Shown here: positions 30,071-37,712 of the stretch, in pieces | Position numbering within the stretch: the first letter of the stretch is position 1 | Layout: each line of letters begins with the position of its first letter | Assembly: GCA_963816985.1 (NCBI GenBank) | Contig: CAWFMF010000004.1 | Coordinates: forward strand, 1,798,001-1,862,000 | Direction: 5' to 3' | Source of the DNA: JAIVJM01 sp963816985 | Lineage (GTDB): Bacteria; Acidobacteriota; Blastocatellia; Pyrinomonadales; Pyrinomonadaceae | DNA length: 64,000 nucleotides | Program-made: the position numbers and the translations under genes | The notes under the pieces: generated by a model | The model's input: only the letters and a program-made list of their open reading frames with translations | Databases searched by the model: none | What the model was told of the DNA's origin: nothing

Positions 30071-30514
30071 TCACTTCCCCGTGAGCGCCAACGCCCCCGC
30101 GAAGATGAAGATGAGCACCAGGGGGACGATGATGATGAGCAGCCAGAGGCCAAAGGCGATCAAGAGATTCCGTCTGGCCCTCTTGAAATCCACGTCCGCT
30201 GTCTGAATCCCGCCGTACTTGGCCAGCCAGTAAACCAACCTTATCGGGACGAGGATGAAAAGAAGCAACATCGCTGCCGTCGCCACCAACCCGATGAACG
30301 GAACCAGTCGGGCGAAGAAGCAAACCCACATCCCCCCGGCCAGATTTCTGATGAGGCTGGCGGAGTTACACGCGTCGTTGATTTTATCCTGCGCCTCGAC
30401 AGCCGCCATCGCCGCCTGTGGGTCTACGGGCGCGGAGCAGAACTGATACGCCGTCATGCTGGTGTTGATGAACTCGCGGCAGTTAGGACAGGGGTAGGAT
30501 TTCAACGCGAACAT
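30071..30514 (-). CDS. Small zinc-ribbon membrane protein
   Basis: 147 residues from ATG 30514, preceded by GAAGGAGGGAAAGGAAG, a strong ribosome binding site. N-terminus MFALKSYPCPNCREFINTS is a partial zinc ribbon with one CxxC pair; the second knuckle reads FCSAP, so only one further Cys is present. Two long hydrophobic segments follow (VPFIGLVATAAMLLLFILVP and IAFGLWLLIIIVPLVLIFIF), separated by a basic loop (KYGGIQTADVDFKRARRN). Function unknown. In the same frame as the upstream dehydrogenase, with no stop between them. Confidence 0.75.
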   Translation of the reverse strand: MFALKSYPCPNCREFINTSMTAYQFCSAPVDPQAAMAAVEAQDKINDACNSASLIRNLAGGMWVCFFARLVPFIGLVATAAMLLLFILVPIRLVYWLAKYGGIQTADVDFKRARRNLLIAFGLWLLIIIVPLVLIFIFAGALALTGK

Positions 30515-31792
30515 GAGCTTCCTTTCCCTCCTTCGATTCGGGTGAGTCTTACGTCGGACGGGCGCGAGCGAGGCACTGCGGGGCAAGCATCTTCGAACGG
30601 CATCAACCTCGCGGCCAACTGTTTTCAGCTCTTGTCGAGGAGTCGTCTCTTCGATCTTGATGTCACGCGCCGCCAGCTCTTCGACGAAGCGCTGGGGCGG
30701 GACGGAGCGTTCCTGCGGGATTGCGCCGACGCCGGAAGTCTCGCCGCGCGCCATCATCTGGGCGATGATGGAGGCGGGGAAGGCGGTCGTCCGCATCATC
30801 GCGCTCAAGCCCGTGCGCTCGTCCTGCCGGTCAATGATGTCGTAGCGGAGCGTCGTCGTCGCCGCGTCTTCGGCGTGCATCCGGCCTTTGAATTCGACGC
30901 GGACGAAGACGAGGTCGGGCTCGTCCGCCGGGAGGTTCCGCGTGAGCAGCTCGCCGAGCATTCGACGCGGAGAGAGGCGCGCGCCGTCCAACTCAATCTC
31001 GTCGCTGCCGGCGAGGCCGAGGTCTATCAAGAGCTTGAAGCGTTCGCAGTGGCCGGGGTAGCGGATGGTCTTGTAGTCGAGCGTGCGGAGGCGGCCCGCG
31101 AAGGTTTCGGGCAGCGTCGAAGTCCCGCCCGAAGTCTGGAACGCCTCCATCCGCCCGAAGGGTTCGGGGAAGTCCAAAGCCTCGATCTCGGTCATGGACT
31201 CGACTTCGATGACGTGGCCTTCGCGGATGACGCGCGCGCGCTCGACGTACTCGTTAATCAGGCCTTCGACGGAGAAGACCATCTGGTAGTCGAGCGGCGG
31301 CTTCGGATTTTGCGGCAGACCGCCGACGCGGATGTGCACGTCTTCGAGGCTGTGGAAACGCTCCGCGCCGTGCGCGACGAGGACGGAGACCATGCCGGGC
31401 GCGAGGCCGCAGTCGGGCGTGAGGCGGACTCCGGCGGCGCGGGCTTCCGAGTCGAGCGCGAGTTCCGCGTCCACGACCGCGTTGTTGCCGCCGAGGTCGC
31501 AGAAGTTCGCGCCCGCCTCGATGGCCGCGCGCGCGAGCCGGAGGTTGTGGAAGTAGGTGACGCAGCTAATGACCGAATCGTGGCCGCGCATCAGCTCGAC
31601 CACTTGCGCCGCATCGGCCACGTCAATCTGCTGCGGGCGGATGCGCGCGCCCCCGACGGTTTCGGCCACGGCGCGCGCGCGGCCCTCGTCAATGTCGGCG
31701 ACGGTGACTGACTCCACGCCCTCCGAATTGTGCGCGAGGTCGAAGGCCGCGCCCAAGCCCATCCGCCCCGCTCCGAGCACGAGGATTCTCAT
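30071..31792 (-). CDS. Lysine-6-dehydrogenase-like (saccharopine dehydrogenase family) ORF, read through into the next gene
   Basis: The first ~400 residues form a saccharopine-dehydrogenase-family oxidoreductase: Rossmann motif LVLGAGRMGLGAAFDLA, HDSVISCVTYFHNLRLARAAIEAG, CDLGGNN and TPDCGLAPGMVSVLVAHG, as in lysine 6-dehydrogenases. After KIEETTPRQ the frame continues without a stop through ~45 low-complexity Arg-rich residues into a distinct zinc-ribbon membrane protein (30071-30514) that has its own ATG and Shine-Dalgarno. So this is either a fusion or a lost stop. The enzyme gene lies 26 nt from the amino-acid permease gene on the same strand, which fits amino-acid catabolism. Confidence 0.8.
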   Translation of the reverse strand: MRILVLGAGRMGLGAAFDLAHNSEGVESVTVADIDEGRARAVAETVGGARIRPQQIDVADAAQVVELMRGHDSVISCVTYFHNLRLARAAIEAGANFCDLGGNNAVVDAELALDSEARAAGVRLTPDCGLAPGMVSVLVAHGAERFHSLEDVHIRVGGLPQNPKPPLDYQMVFSVEGLINEYVERARVIREGHVIEVESMTEIEALDFPEPFGRMEAFQTSGGTSTLPETFAGRLRTLDYKTIRYPGHCERFKLLIDLGLAGSDEIELDGARLSPRRMLGELLTRNLPADEPDLVFVRVEFKGRMHAEDAATTTLRYDIIDRQDERTGLSAMMRTTAFPASIIAQMMARGETSGVGAIPQERSVPPQRFVEELAARDIKIEETTPRQELKTVGREVDAVRRCLPRSASLAPVRRKTHPNRRRERKLMFALKSYPCPNCREFINTSMTAYQFCSAPVDPQAAMAAVEAQDKINDACNSASLIRNLAGGMWVCFFARLVPFIGLVATAAMLLLFILVPIRLVYWLAKYGGIQTADVDFKRARRNLLIAFGLWLLIIIVPLVLIFIFAGALALTGK

Positions 31793-31817
31793 CCGCGTCC
31801 CTCCCGGCTCACGTCCT

Positions 31818-33563
31818 TCAACCGTTGCCCACCTGACTGCCCCCCTCGCGCGACGAGCCGACGAACGAACCGGCGAGCCCGACGACGAGCCCGACGGCGA
31901 TGAGTATCAGCCCGTAGAGCGCGCGCCCGTGCCGCTCGGCGTTGGAGTCAGACGCGGTGCTCAGAAGCTCCGTGGGGCCGAGGTCGTGCGGGATGGCGAA
32001 GAGTCCGACGGCCAGCAAGAAGAAGCCGAGCGCCGCCACCTTGAGCATGAGTGGCGTCCGCGCGGGCCGACCGAGCGACTGCCCGACGCCGCTGCGCGTG
32101 TAGCCGTAGGCGAGGTAGATTGCGAGTCCGAGCGCGAGCCAGCCGACGAAGCGCCACCACGAGCCGCCCGGCAGGTAGTACATCAGGAAGACGCACGACG
32201 CCGCGCCGAGCAGTGGCAAGAACCAAGCCCCACCCGGCACGCGGAACGGCCTCGGTCGCGCCGGGTCTTTCATCCTCAAAATCGGGATGCCGATGCAGAC
32301 GAGGACGAAGGCGAAGAGCGTCCCGATGTTCGTTAAGCTGACCATCTCGTCCACGTTGGCGAAGGCGGCGATGCCGCCGACGATGAGGCCCGTCAGGATC
32401 GTCGTCACGTGCGGCGTCTTGAACTTCGGGTGGACGGTCGCGAAGACCGAGGGGAGCAGCCCGTCCCTCGCCATCGAGAAGAAGATGCGCGGCTGTCCGA
32501 GTTGGAAGACTAAGAGCACCGCCGTGTGCGCGATGACCGAGCCGAGCGCGACCACCGTGTTCTGCCACTTCGCCTGCGGCGCGACCGTTTCGAGCGCCAT
32601 CGTTAGGGCCTCGCCCTGCTGCGCCGAAGTCCACTGCGTGAGCGTCGTGTAAGGGACGATGCCCGTGAAGACGGCGGAGACGGCGATGTAGAAGACCGTG
32701 CAGATGACGAGCGACGCGATGATGCCGATGGGCAGGTCTCGCGCCGGGTTTCTGGTCTCCTCGGCGACGGTCGAGACGGCGTCGAACCCGATGAAGGCGA
32801 AGAAGACGACCGCCGCGCCCGTAAACGTCCCCGTCCATCCCATCGGCTGGAAGGGCTTCCAGTTCTCCACCATCGTCGAGGGCGAGACGTAGTAGAGCGC
32901 CACCGTGATGAAGAACAGCAGCACCAGAATCTTGATGGCGACCATGATGGCGTTGAAACCCGCCGACTCGCGGATGCCCCACACAAGGACGGCGGTGATG
33001 AGGGCGACGATGCCGAAGGCGAGGATGTTGAAGACGATGGGGATGCCGAAGATGTGCGGCGCGGCGTCCAACACTTCGGGCGTCGCGCCCCGGTAGTTCG
33101 TCGCCAGCCAGTCGGGGAAGCCGATGCCGAGGTTCCTTAAAAGACGATTAAAAAACTCCGCCCAGCTAATCGCCACGGCGACGTTGCCGATGGCGTACTC
33201 GATGATTAAGTCCCAGCCGATGATCCACGCCACCAGCTCGCCCATCGTCGCGTAAGAGTAGGTGTAGGCCGACCCGCTGATGGGAACCATCGAGGCCAGC
33301 TCCGCGTAGCAGAGCGCCGTGAAGCCGCAGACGACCGCCGTGATGGCGAACGAGAGCATGAGCGAAGGCCCCGCGCCCGCGCGCCCCTCGGCCCCGGCGG
33401 CGGCGGTGCCGACGGTGGCGAAGATGCCCGCGCCGATGATCGCGCCGATGCCCAAGAGCGTGACGTTGAACGCGCCGAGCGTGCGCCTCAGAGAGAACTG
33501 CGGGCCGCCCGCCGCGGCGAGGATGTCGTCGAGTTTTTTGGTGCGAAAGAGTCCTCGAAGCAA
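31818..33563 (-). CDS. APC-superfamily cationic amino acid permease
   Basis: About 581 residues from TTG 33563 (TGGAGG upstream; product begins LRGLFRTKKLDDIL, as in CAT-type carriers); an upstream GTG at 33668 would add 35 residues without family similarity. Around 12-14 membrane segments. Motifs: LGAFNVTLLGIGAIIGAGIF, ELASMVPISGSAYTYSYATMGELVAWIIGWDLIIEYA, FFAFIGFDAVSTVAEETRNP. It would import cationic or other amino acids by proton or sodium symport. It lies just upstream of the lysine-dehydrogenase-like gene, consistent with lysine use. Confidence 0.9.
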   Translation of the reverse strand: MLRGLFRTKKLDDILAAAGGPQFSLRRTLGAFNVTLLGIGAIIGAGIFATVGTAAAGAEGRAGAGPSLMLSFAITAVVCGFTALCYAELASMVPISGSAYTYSYATMGELVAWIIGWDLIIEYAIGNVAVAISWAEFFNRLLRNLGIGFPDWLATNYRGATPEVLDAAPHIFGIPIVFNILAFGIVALITAVLVWGIRESAGFNAIMVAIKILVLLFFITVALYYVSPSTMVENWKPFQPMGWTGTFTGAAVVFFAFIGFDAVSTVAEETRNPARDLPIGIIASLVICTVFYIAVSAVFTGIVPYTTLTQWTSAQQGEALTMALETVAPQAKWQNTVVALGSVIAHTAVLLVFQLGQPRIFFSMARDGLLPSVFATVHPKFKTPHVTTILTGLIVGGIAAFANVDEMVSLTNIGTLFAFVLVCIGIPILRMKDPARPRPFRVPGGAWFLPLLGAASCVFLMYYLPGGSWWRFVGWLALGLAIYLAYGYTRSGVGQSLGRPARTPLMLKVAALGFFLLAVGLFAIPHDLGPTELLSTASDSNAERHGRALYGLILIAVGLVVGLAGSFVGSSREGGSQVGNG

Positions 33564-33742
33564 GTTGTGCCTCCAGAGCCGAAAGGATTCGTCTTGTGCT
33601 TGCGGTAAGACACGAACGCCGCCCCAATGCTTCACGCGGCTGGTGTTGATAGGGGCGGAGTTTGTCACAGCCCGCGCGGCAAGGCAACAGAGAAGTTTCG
33701 GGCGCGAGGGGAAGGAAGGAAAAAGGTGAAAGGGGAGGGCAA

Positions 33743-33793
33743 AGGGGAAGAGGGATGAAGAGACCGGCGCGGTGTCTTCATCCCTCTTCCCCT
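33743..33793. repeat. Palindrome between permease and rhodanese genes
   Basis: Perfect 19-bp arms: AGGGGAAGAGGGATGAAGA (33743-33761) and reverse complement (33775-33793), 13-nt loop. Same style of unit (GGGATGAAG) as the palindrome at 11533-11632. It lies 3' of the rhodanese gene and 5' of the permease gene. Confidence 0.75.
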
Positions 33794-33823
33794 CTTAACT
33801 GTTTCCCTCCTAACCCTTCGCTT

Positions 33824-34321
33824 CTACTGCGCGGGTTCGGTCGGGAGCTTCTGGGCGAGCCAAGCGTTCCAGCCGCCGATGAGGGCGGCGGTGTTTTCGT
33901 AACCTCTGGGCTTGATGTCGAGCGCCGCACCGGCGCTCTGGTGTTCGGTCGGTCAAGCGCAGTAGAAGATGATGAGCTTCTCCTTCGGCAGCTCGCTCAG
34001 TCGGGTGGGCAGTTGCTCACGCGGTATCGAGACCGAGTCCTTGATGTGCCCCTGGTCGTACTGCGACTTGGGGCGCACGTCCACGACGATGGCCGTGCCC
34101 TTCTCTAACATCTGCTGCGTCTCGGCGAGAGAGGTGCGCCGCACGTTGTCGCCGGGCGTCGAGGTCGGGTGCGGCGTCGCCGTCGTCGGGCCTTGCGCCG
34201 GGGCGGTCGTCGTGCTCGCGGTCTGCCCGCCCGCGCCGTCGCCGGACTTGCATGCCGCGCCGATGATGAGGGTCGCCGCGCAGGCGAGCGCGAGCGCCGT
34301 CAGTGTGTAGAGCTTTCGCAT
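33824..34321 (-). CDS. Rhodanese-domain lipoprotein with in-frame UGA (candidate selenoprotein)
   Basis: 165 codons if UGA is read through. Residues 1-25 are a lipoprotein signal (LIIGAACKSG), then a Thr/Pro-rich linker, then a rhodanese domain: KGTAIVVDVRPKSQYDQGHIKDSVSIP and KLIIFYCA-UGA-PTEHQSAGAALDIK, RGYENTAALIGGWNAWLAQ. The UGA (33955-33953, codon 123) sits two residues after the catalytic Cys121. The frame on both sides is intact and the downstream part supplies the conserved C-terminal rhodanese segment. A SECIS-like hairpin follows at 33938-33920. Alternatives are a nonsense mutation of TGC/TGT/TGG or a base-calling error. Neighbours deal with sulfur (sbp-cysA remnant, MBL-rhodanese). 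Confidence 0.75.
33920..33938 (-). promoter_or_regulatory. SECIS-like hairpin 3' of the rhodanese UGA
   Basis: On the coding strand a perfect 7-bp stem GAGCGCC / GGCGCTC encloses the 5-nt loop GGTGC. Fourteen nt separate UGA from the stem, and the first loop base, a G, is 21 nt after UGA. Bacterial SECIS elements typically show a short stem with a G among the first two loop bases about 16-37 nt after UGA, and this one fits. In high-GC coding sequence such hairpins also arise by chance. Confidence 0.5.
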
Positions 34322-34630
34322 TCCTTTCAAATCTCCGTCAATTAATCTTCCAAACTTCAGTCGTTGAAGGCCCCCGACGCTTGCGGGAACCATGCGCCGC
34401 ATAGCATCGCACAGAACGCGGGCCGTGTGGTAGCACGGGCGCGGGTGTCGCCGTGGCGAGCGTCGCGCGCCGCCGAAAACTCTTTCTGAAACGCCCCGAA
34501 CTGTGTTATAGAAGGCCAAATTTATCAAGCCGAAACGACGAGCGAGCGGGCCGACACCGCGCCTTTAGTAGTCCGTGGGAGGTTCAGATGAGGGGGAAGA
34601 CTATTCCAAAAACCGGCCACGCGGAAGAGG
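34322..34630. other. Intergenic region between rhodanese gene and sbp remnant
   Basis: 309 bp between divergent genes. A lower-GC stretch (TGTGTTATAGAAGGCCAAATTTATC, about 34502-34526) may hold a promoter -10. GAGATTTGAAAGGA precedes the rhodanese ATG. No ORF or repeat seen. Confidence 0.45.
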
Positions 34631-35294
34631 ATGAGAGAGAGATGCGCACGTCTCGAAGCGTCGCGCCGCCTCGTGCGGCTGGCCGCGCTCGCGGCCCTCT
34701 TGCTGTCGCTTTTGACGGCGGGCAGTTGCCTGCCGCAGTCGCCGGTCGGCACCGAGCGCGGCGGGCAGCGCAACGTCACGCTCTACGGCTTCTCGGTGAT
34801 GAAGGAGGCGATGGAGAAGGCCATCATTCCCGGCTTCGCGGCGAAGTGGAAGGGGGAAGCACGGCGTTGACGTGCGCTTCAACTCCTCGTTCGCGGGGTC
34901 GGAGACGATTACGAACCAGATACTGCAAGGCGTCGCCGCCGAGGTCGGCATCTTCTCCATCGAGCGCGACGTGGAGCGGCTCGCGCAAGGCGGCGCGGTG
35001 ACCTCGAACTGGCAGGCGATGCCGCACAAAGGCATCATCAACAAGACGCCCTTCATCATCCTCGTCCGCAAGGGGAACCCGAAGGGCATCCGCGACTTCT
35101 CAGACCTCGGCAAGCCGGGCGTCGCCGTCATCCACCCCGACCCGGTGAGTTCGGGCGGCGCGCAGTGGTCTCTCTTAGCCGTCTACGGCTCGGAGCTGGT
35201 GAAGTCGAAGGCGGAGACGGGCGGGGCCGACCAGACGCGCGCCTTGAACGTCTTGAAGTCGGTGTGGCGCAACGTCATCTCGACGCCGGGCTCG
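34631..35294 (+). pseudogene. sbp: Sulfate-binding protein remnant (frameshifted and 3'-truncated)
   Basis: Starts as a lipoprotein (LLSLLTAGSCLPQ) and continues as Sbp: NVTLYGFSVMKEAMEKAIIPGF. A one-base insertion in the GGGGG run at 34852-34856 shifts frame; the rest continues in the next frame as HGVDVRFNSSFAGSETITNQILQGVAAEV, SIERDVERLAQGGAVTSNW, NKTPFIILVRKGNPKGI, HPDPVSSGGAQWSLLAVYGSEL and VWRNVISTPGS. Sulfate-binding proteins are normally ~330 residues; this one stops after ~220, where it runs straight into cysA. The periplasmic binding function must be lost. Confidence 0.88.
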
Positions 35295-36331
35295 AAGAGC
35301 CGGACACGGGGCGCGTCATCCTCCACGGCAAGGACGTCTCGGAGATGCCCGCGCGCGAGCGCGGAGTCGGCGTCATCTTTCAGTCATACGCGCTCTTCCC
35401 GCGCATGACGGTCGAGCAGAACATCGGCTACGGACTGCGCATCCGGGGCCGCAAGCGCAGGGAAGTGAAAGAGGCGGTGGAAAACCTCCTCAAGCTCGTC
35501 AAACTGGAAGAGCACCGGAAGAAGTTCCCCTCGCAGCTCTCCGGCGGGCAGCAGCAGCGCGTGGCGATTGCGCGCACGCTCGCCTACAACCCGCAGGTGC
35601 TCCTCTTCGACGAGCCCTTCGGCGCGCTCGACGCGCAGACCCGCGTCCACCTCCGCCGCGAAATCCGCGCGCTGCTCCGAGAGGTCAACGTCCCCTCCGT
35701 CTTCATCACGCACGATCAGGAGGAGGCTTTAGAGTTGGGCGACCGCATCGCCGTCCTGAACGCCGGGCGGCTTGAGCAGATAGGCACGCCCGACGAGGTT
35801 TACAACCGGCCTGAGACCGAGTACGTCGCGACGTTCCTCGGCGCGGCGAACCTCCTGCTCGGCGTCGTCGCGGGCGAGAGGGTCGAGACGGGGACGGCCT
35901 CGCTCCACGCGGGCGCGGAGGTCGCGCGCTTCCGCGAGGGGCAGTCGGTGAAGCTCGTCTTTCGCCCGGAGGACGCGCACCTGAGCCCGACGGGCGCGCT
36001 CCCCGAAGGCTGCCGCCGCCTGACCAACGGCGTCGTCGAAGAGAAGCTCTTCGTCGGCGCATACGAACGACTCACCGTGCGCCTCGACCTCGTCGCGCGC
36101 CGCGCCGTGGAGGGCGAGCCGCCGCTCTACAACGTCACCGTCAACACGCCGGAAAAGAGTCTCGGCATCCCCATCTTCGTCACGCGCCCGAAGCCCGAAG
36201 CCAACGCCGCGCCGCTCAAGATAGGCGACCGCGTGGCCGTCGGCCTCACGGCCTTCCGCGTCCTCCCCAACTACGCGCTGGCCTCCGAGCGCGCGAGCCG
36301 CGTCGTGGACGCAAATCCCCGAAGGGGATGA
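35288..36331 (+). pseudogene. cysA: Sulfate ABC transporter ATPase remnant lacking Walker A
   Basis: The frame begins at GLEEPDTGRVILHGKDVSEMPARERGVGVIFQSYALFPRMTVEQN and includes LSGGQQQRVAIARTL, LLFDEPFGALDAQTRVHLR, VFITHDQEEALEL and a TOBE-like C-terminus. The first ~45 residues, including the Walker A P-loop, are absent, as are the cysT and cysW permease genes that normally lie between sbp and cysA. GGGCTCG (35288-35294) is shared by both parts. The C-terminal codons and stop (TGA 36329-36331) lie within a palindromic repeat. The protein cannot bind ATP normally. Confidence 0.88.
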
Positions 36332-36540
36332 AGGCAATAGCCGGGGGCAAGCGACAGAGCGTGAGCGACGGAGCGACGCCCCCGGTCGCACAAGCAAAAA
36401 GAATCCGACCCTGAAGGGGTCGCACCCCGACGTTGAGGCGCGACCCCTTCAGGGTCGGATTTCTTAACTACGTCCTTACCGGGGGCGGCGCAAACTTCGT
36501 TTGCTTGCCCCCGGCTATTATCTCAAGCCCTTTCAGGGCT
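36317..36540. repeat. Composite palindromic element, copy 1
   Basis: 224 bp: CCCCGAAGGGG hairpin, AATAGCCGGGGGC...GCCCCCGG hairpin, a central long palindrome with arms TCCGACCCTGAAGGGGTCGC and GCGACCCCTTCAGGGTCGGA, a second CCGGGGGC...GCCCCCGG hairpin, and CCCTTTCAGGG. It fills the gap between convergent genes almost exactly: its first bases supply the cysA stop, and the facing gene ends 2 nt beyond it. Four further copies: 45055, 55598, 59692, 63578. Confidence 0.9.
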
Positions 36541-36541
36541 T

Positions 36542-37459
36542 TTAAAAAATGTCCGGCAGCAGTTCTCGGAAGAGGATGTTGGTGATGGCGTCGTTGATGA
36601 AGGACTTGCCGAAGCGGCGGAAGGTGGCGTCCCAGCCGATGCGGTCGTGGCCGGGCGTGCTGCGCTCCCACGCGTTCGAGAGTGCGCTGGCGGTGAACAC
36701 TCCGGCGAAGCGCGAGTAGTTCGGCTCGATGTTCCAGTCGTCGTCGCGCGTCACGAAGACGCGGCTCACGGCGTGGAGCACCTTGCCGCCGATGCCCTTG
36801 CCTTGCGAGCGGTCGTAGCGCGGGTCCTGCTTGAAGAGCGAGGCGTAGATGCCCCCGGCGAAGACGGTGCGGGTGGCGCTCCTGCCGAAGTTGATGGCCA
36901 TCCGCGAGAAGCCGTCGGCCACCTTGTCGCCGGTCGTCTTGTGCGGCAGGTCGTCCTCGCCGATCTGCGTGAGGATGGCGCTGAAGGCCGCCGAGGCGTA
37001 GGGCATCGGGCTCAGGAAGGCGCGCTTGAAGGCGCGCTCCATCTTCTCGCCCGAAGTCAGAGGCGTCGGCTGGTTCGTCGCCGTCTGCGGCGTCCCTTGC
37101 GGGTCTTGCCAGAAAGAGTCTCTGGGCGTCTCGACTGAGGAAGAGAAAGAACGCGCGGACGATGAAGAGGGCACGCCGAAGCGCGCGGCGGAGTCTTCGC
37201 TCTCGAACTTGAAGCCGCGGCGGAGGGCGACCGAAGCGGGGTTGGCGTAGTCAAGCCGCGCGTCCGGCGAGCCGAAATGCTCCGGCACATCCACCGAGGC
37301 CAGTTCCGTTGCGACTTCGCGCGCGGACGAAACTTGCGTCGGCGCGGCGGGCTCTTCGACACGCGCGCCTTCTTGCGCGTGCGCCTGCGCGCCACCCAGT
37401 GAGAGAGCCGCGAGAAGCAGCAGCGCCGGGAAAAACTTCGTTGAGTGTGAACTGAACAT
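36542..37459 (-). CDS. Secreted protein of unknown function
   Basis: 305 residues. Signal peptide to about residue 28 (ALSLGGAQAHAQ). A low-complexity region follows (Ser-rich, ~80-130), then a conserved-looking core from ~135: GEKMERAFKRAFLSPMPYASAAFSAILTQ, DKVADGFSRMAINFGRSATRTVF, LFKQDPRYDRSQGKG, AVSRVFVTRDDDWNIEPNYSRF and SNAWERSTPGHDRIG. I recognise this as an acidobacteria-type exported family but know no function. The stop lies 2 nt from the composite palindrome. Confidence 0.75.
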   Translation of the reverse strand: MFSSHSTKFFPALLLLAALSLGGAQAHAQEGARVEEPAAPTQVSSAREVATELASVDVPEHFGSPDARLDYANPASVALRRGFKFESEDSAARFGVPSSSSARSFSSSVETPRDSFWQDPQGTPQTATNQPTPLTSGEKMERAFKRAFLSPMPYASAAFSAILTQIGEDDLPHKTTGDKVADGFSRMAINFGRSATRTVFAGGIYASLFKQDPRYDRSQGKGIGGKVLHAVSRVFVTRDDDWNIEPNYSRFAGVFTASALSNAWERSTPGHDRIGWDATFRRFGKSFINDAITNILFRELLPDIF

Positions 37460-37712
37460 CCGTCCGTCTCCCTTACGAGTTATGCTGAGTCTGAAACTAT
37501 AAGAGCCGTCGGAGCATTCTAGCGGAAAGAAGTCCTGCCGTCAGCACATTGTTTAAAACGGGGAAGCGGAATAAAATCCCTGACGCCGACCGACCGAGGC
37601 CCGTCGGTTTGACCTTCACTCTAAGTCCTAAGCCGCTCGCCGCCCGCCGGGGCGCGAAGCCCGATTCCTTCAACTCACTGACCGACAGCCCGCGAGGGAG
37701 GTTTTTTCGGGG

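Noticed and set aside
29705..31711. Rightward 668-residue frame opposite cstA and the dehydrogenase gene
   Set aside because: No recognisable domain, Asp/Glu/Arg-rich composition, contradicted by well-conserved leftward genes.
34840..34870. UGA recoding in sbp as a second selenoprotein
   Set aside because: The TGA near 34870 is out of frame with the conserved continuation; a single-base shift in a G-run explains it.
36317..36540. CRISPR-like repeat
   Set aside because: Copies are long palindromes at distant sites, not direct repeats with spacers; no cas genes.
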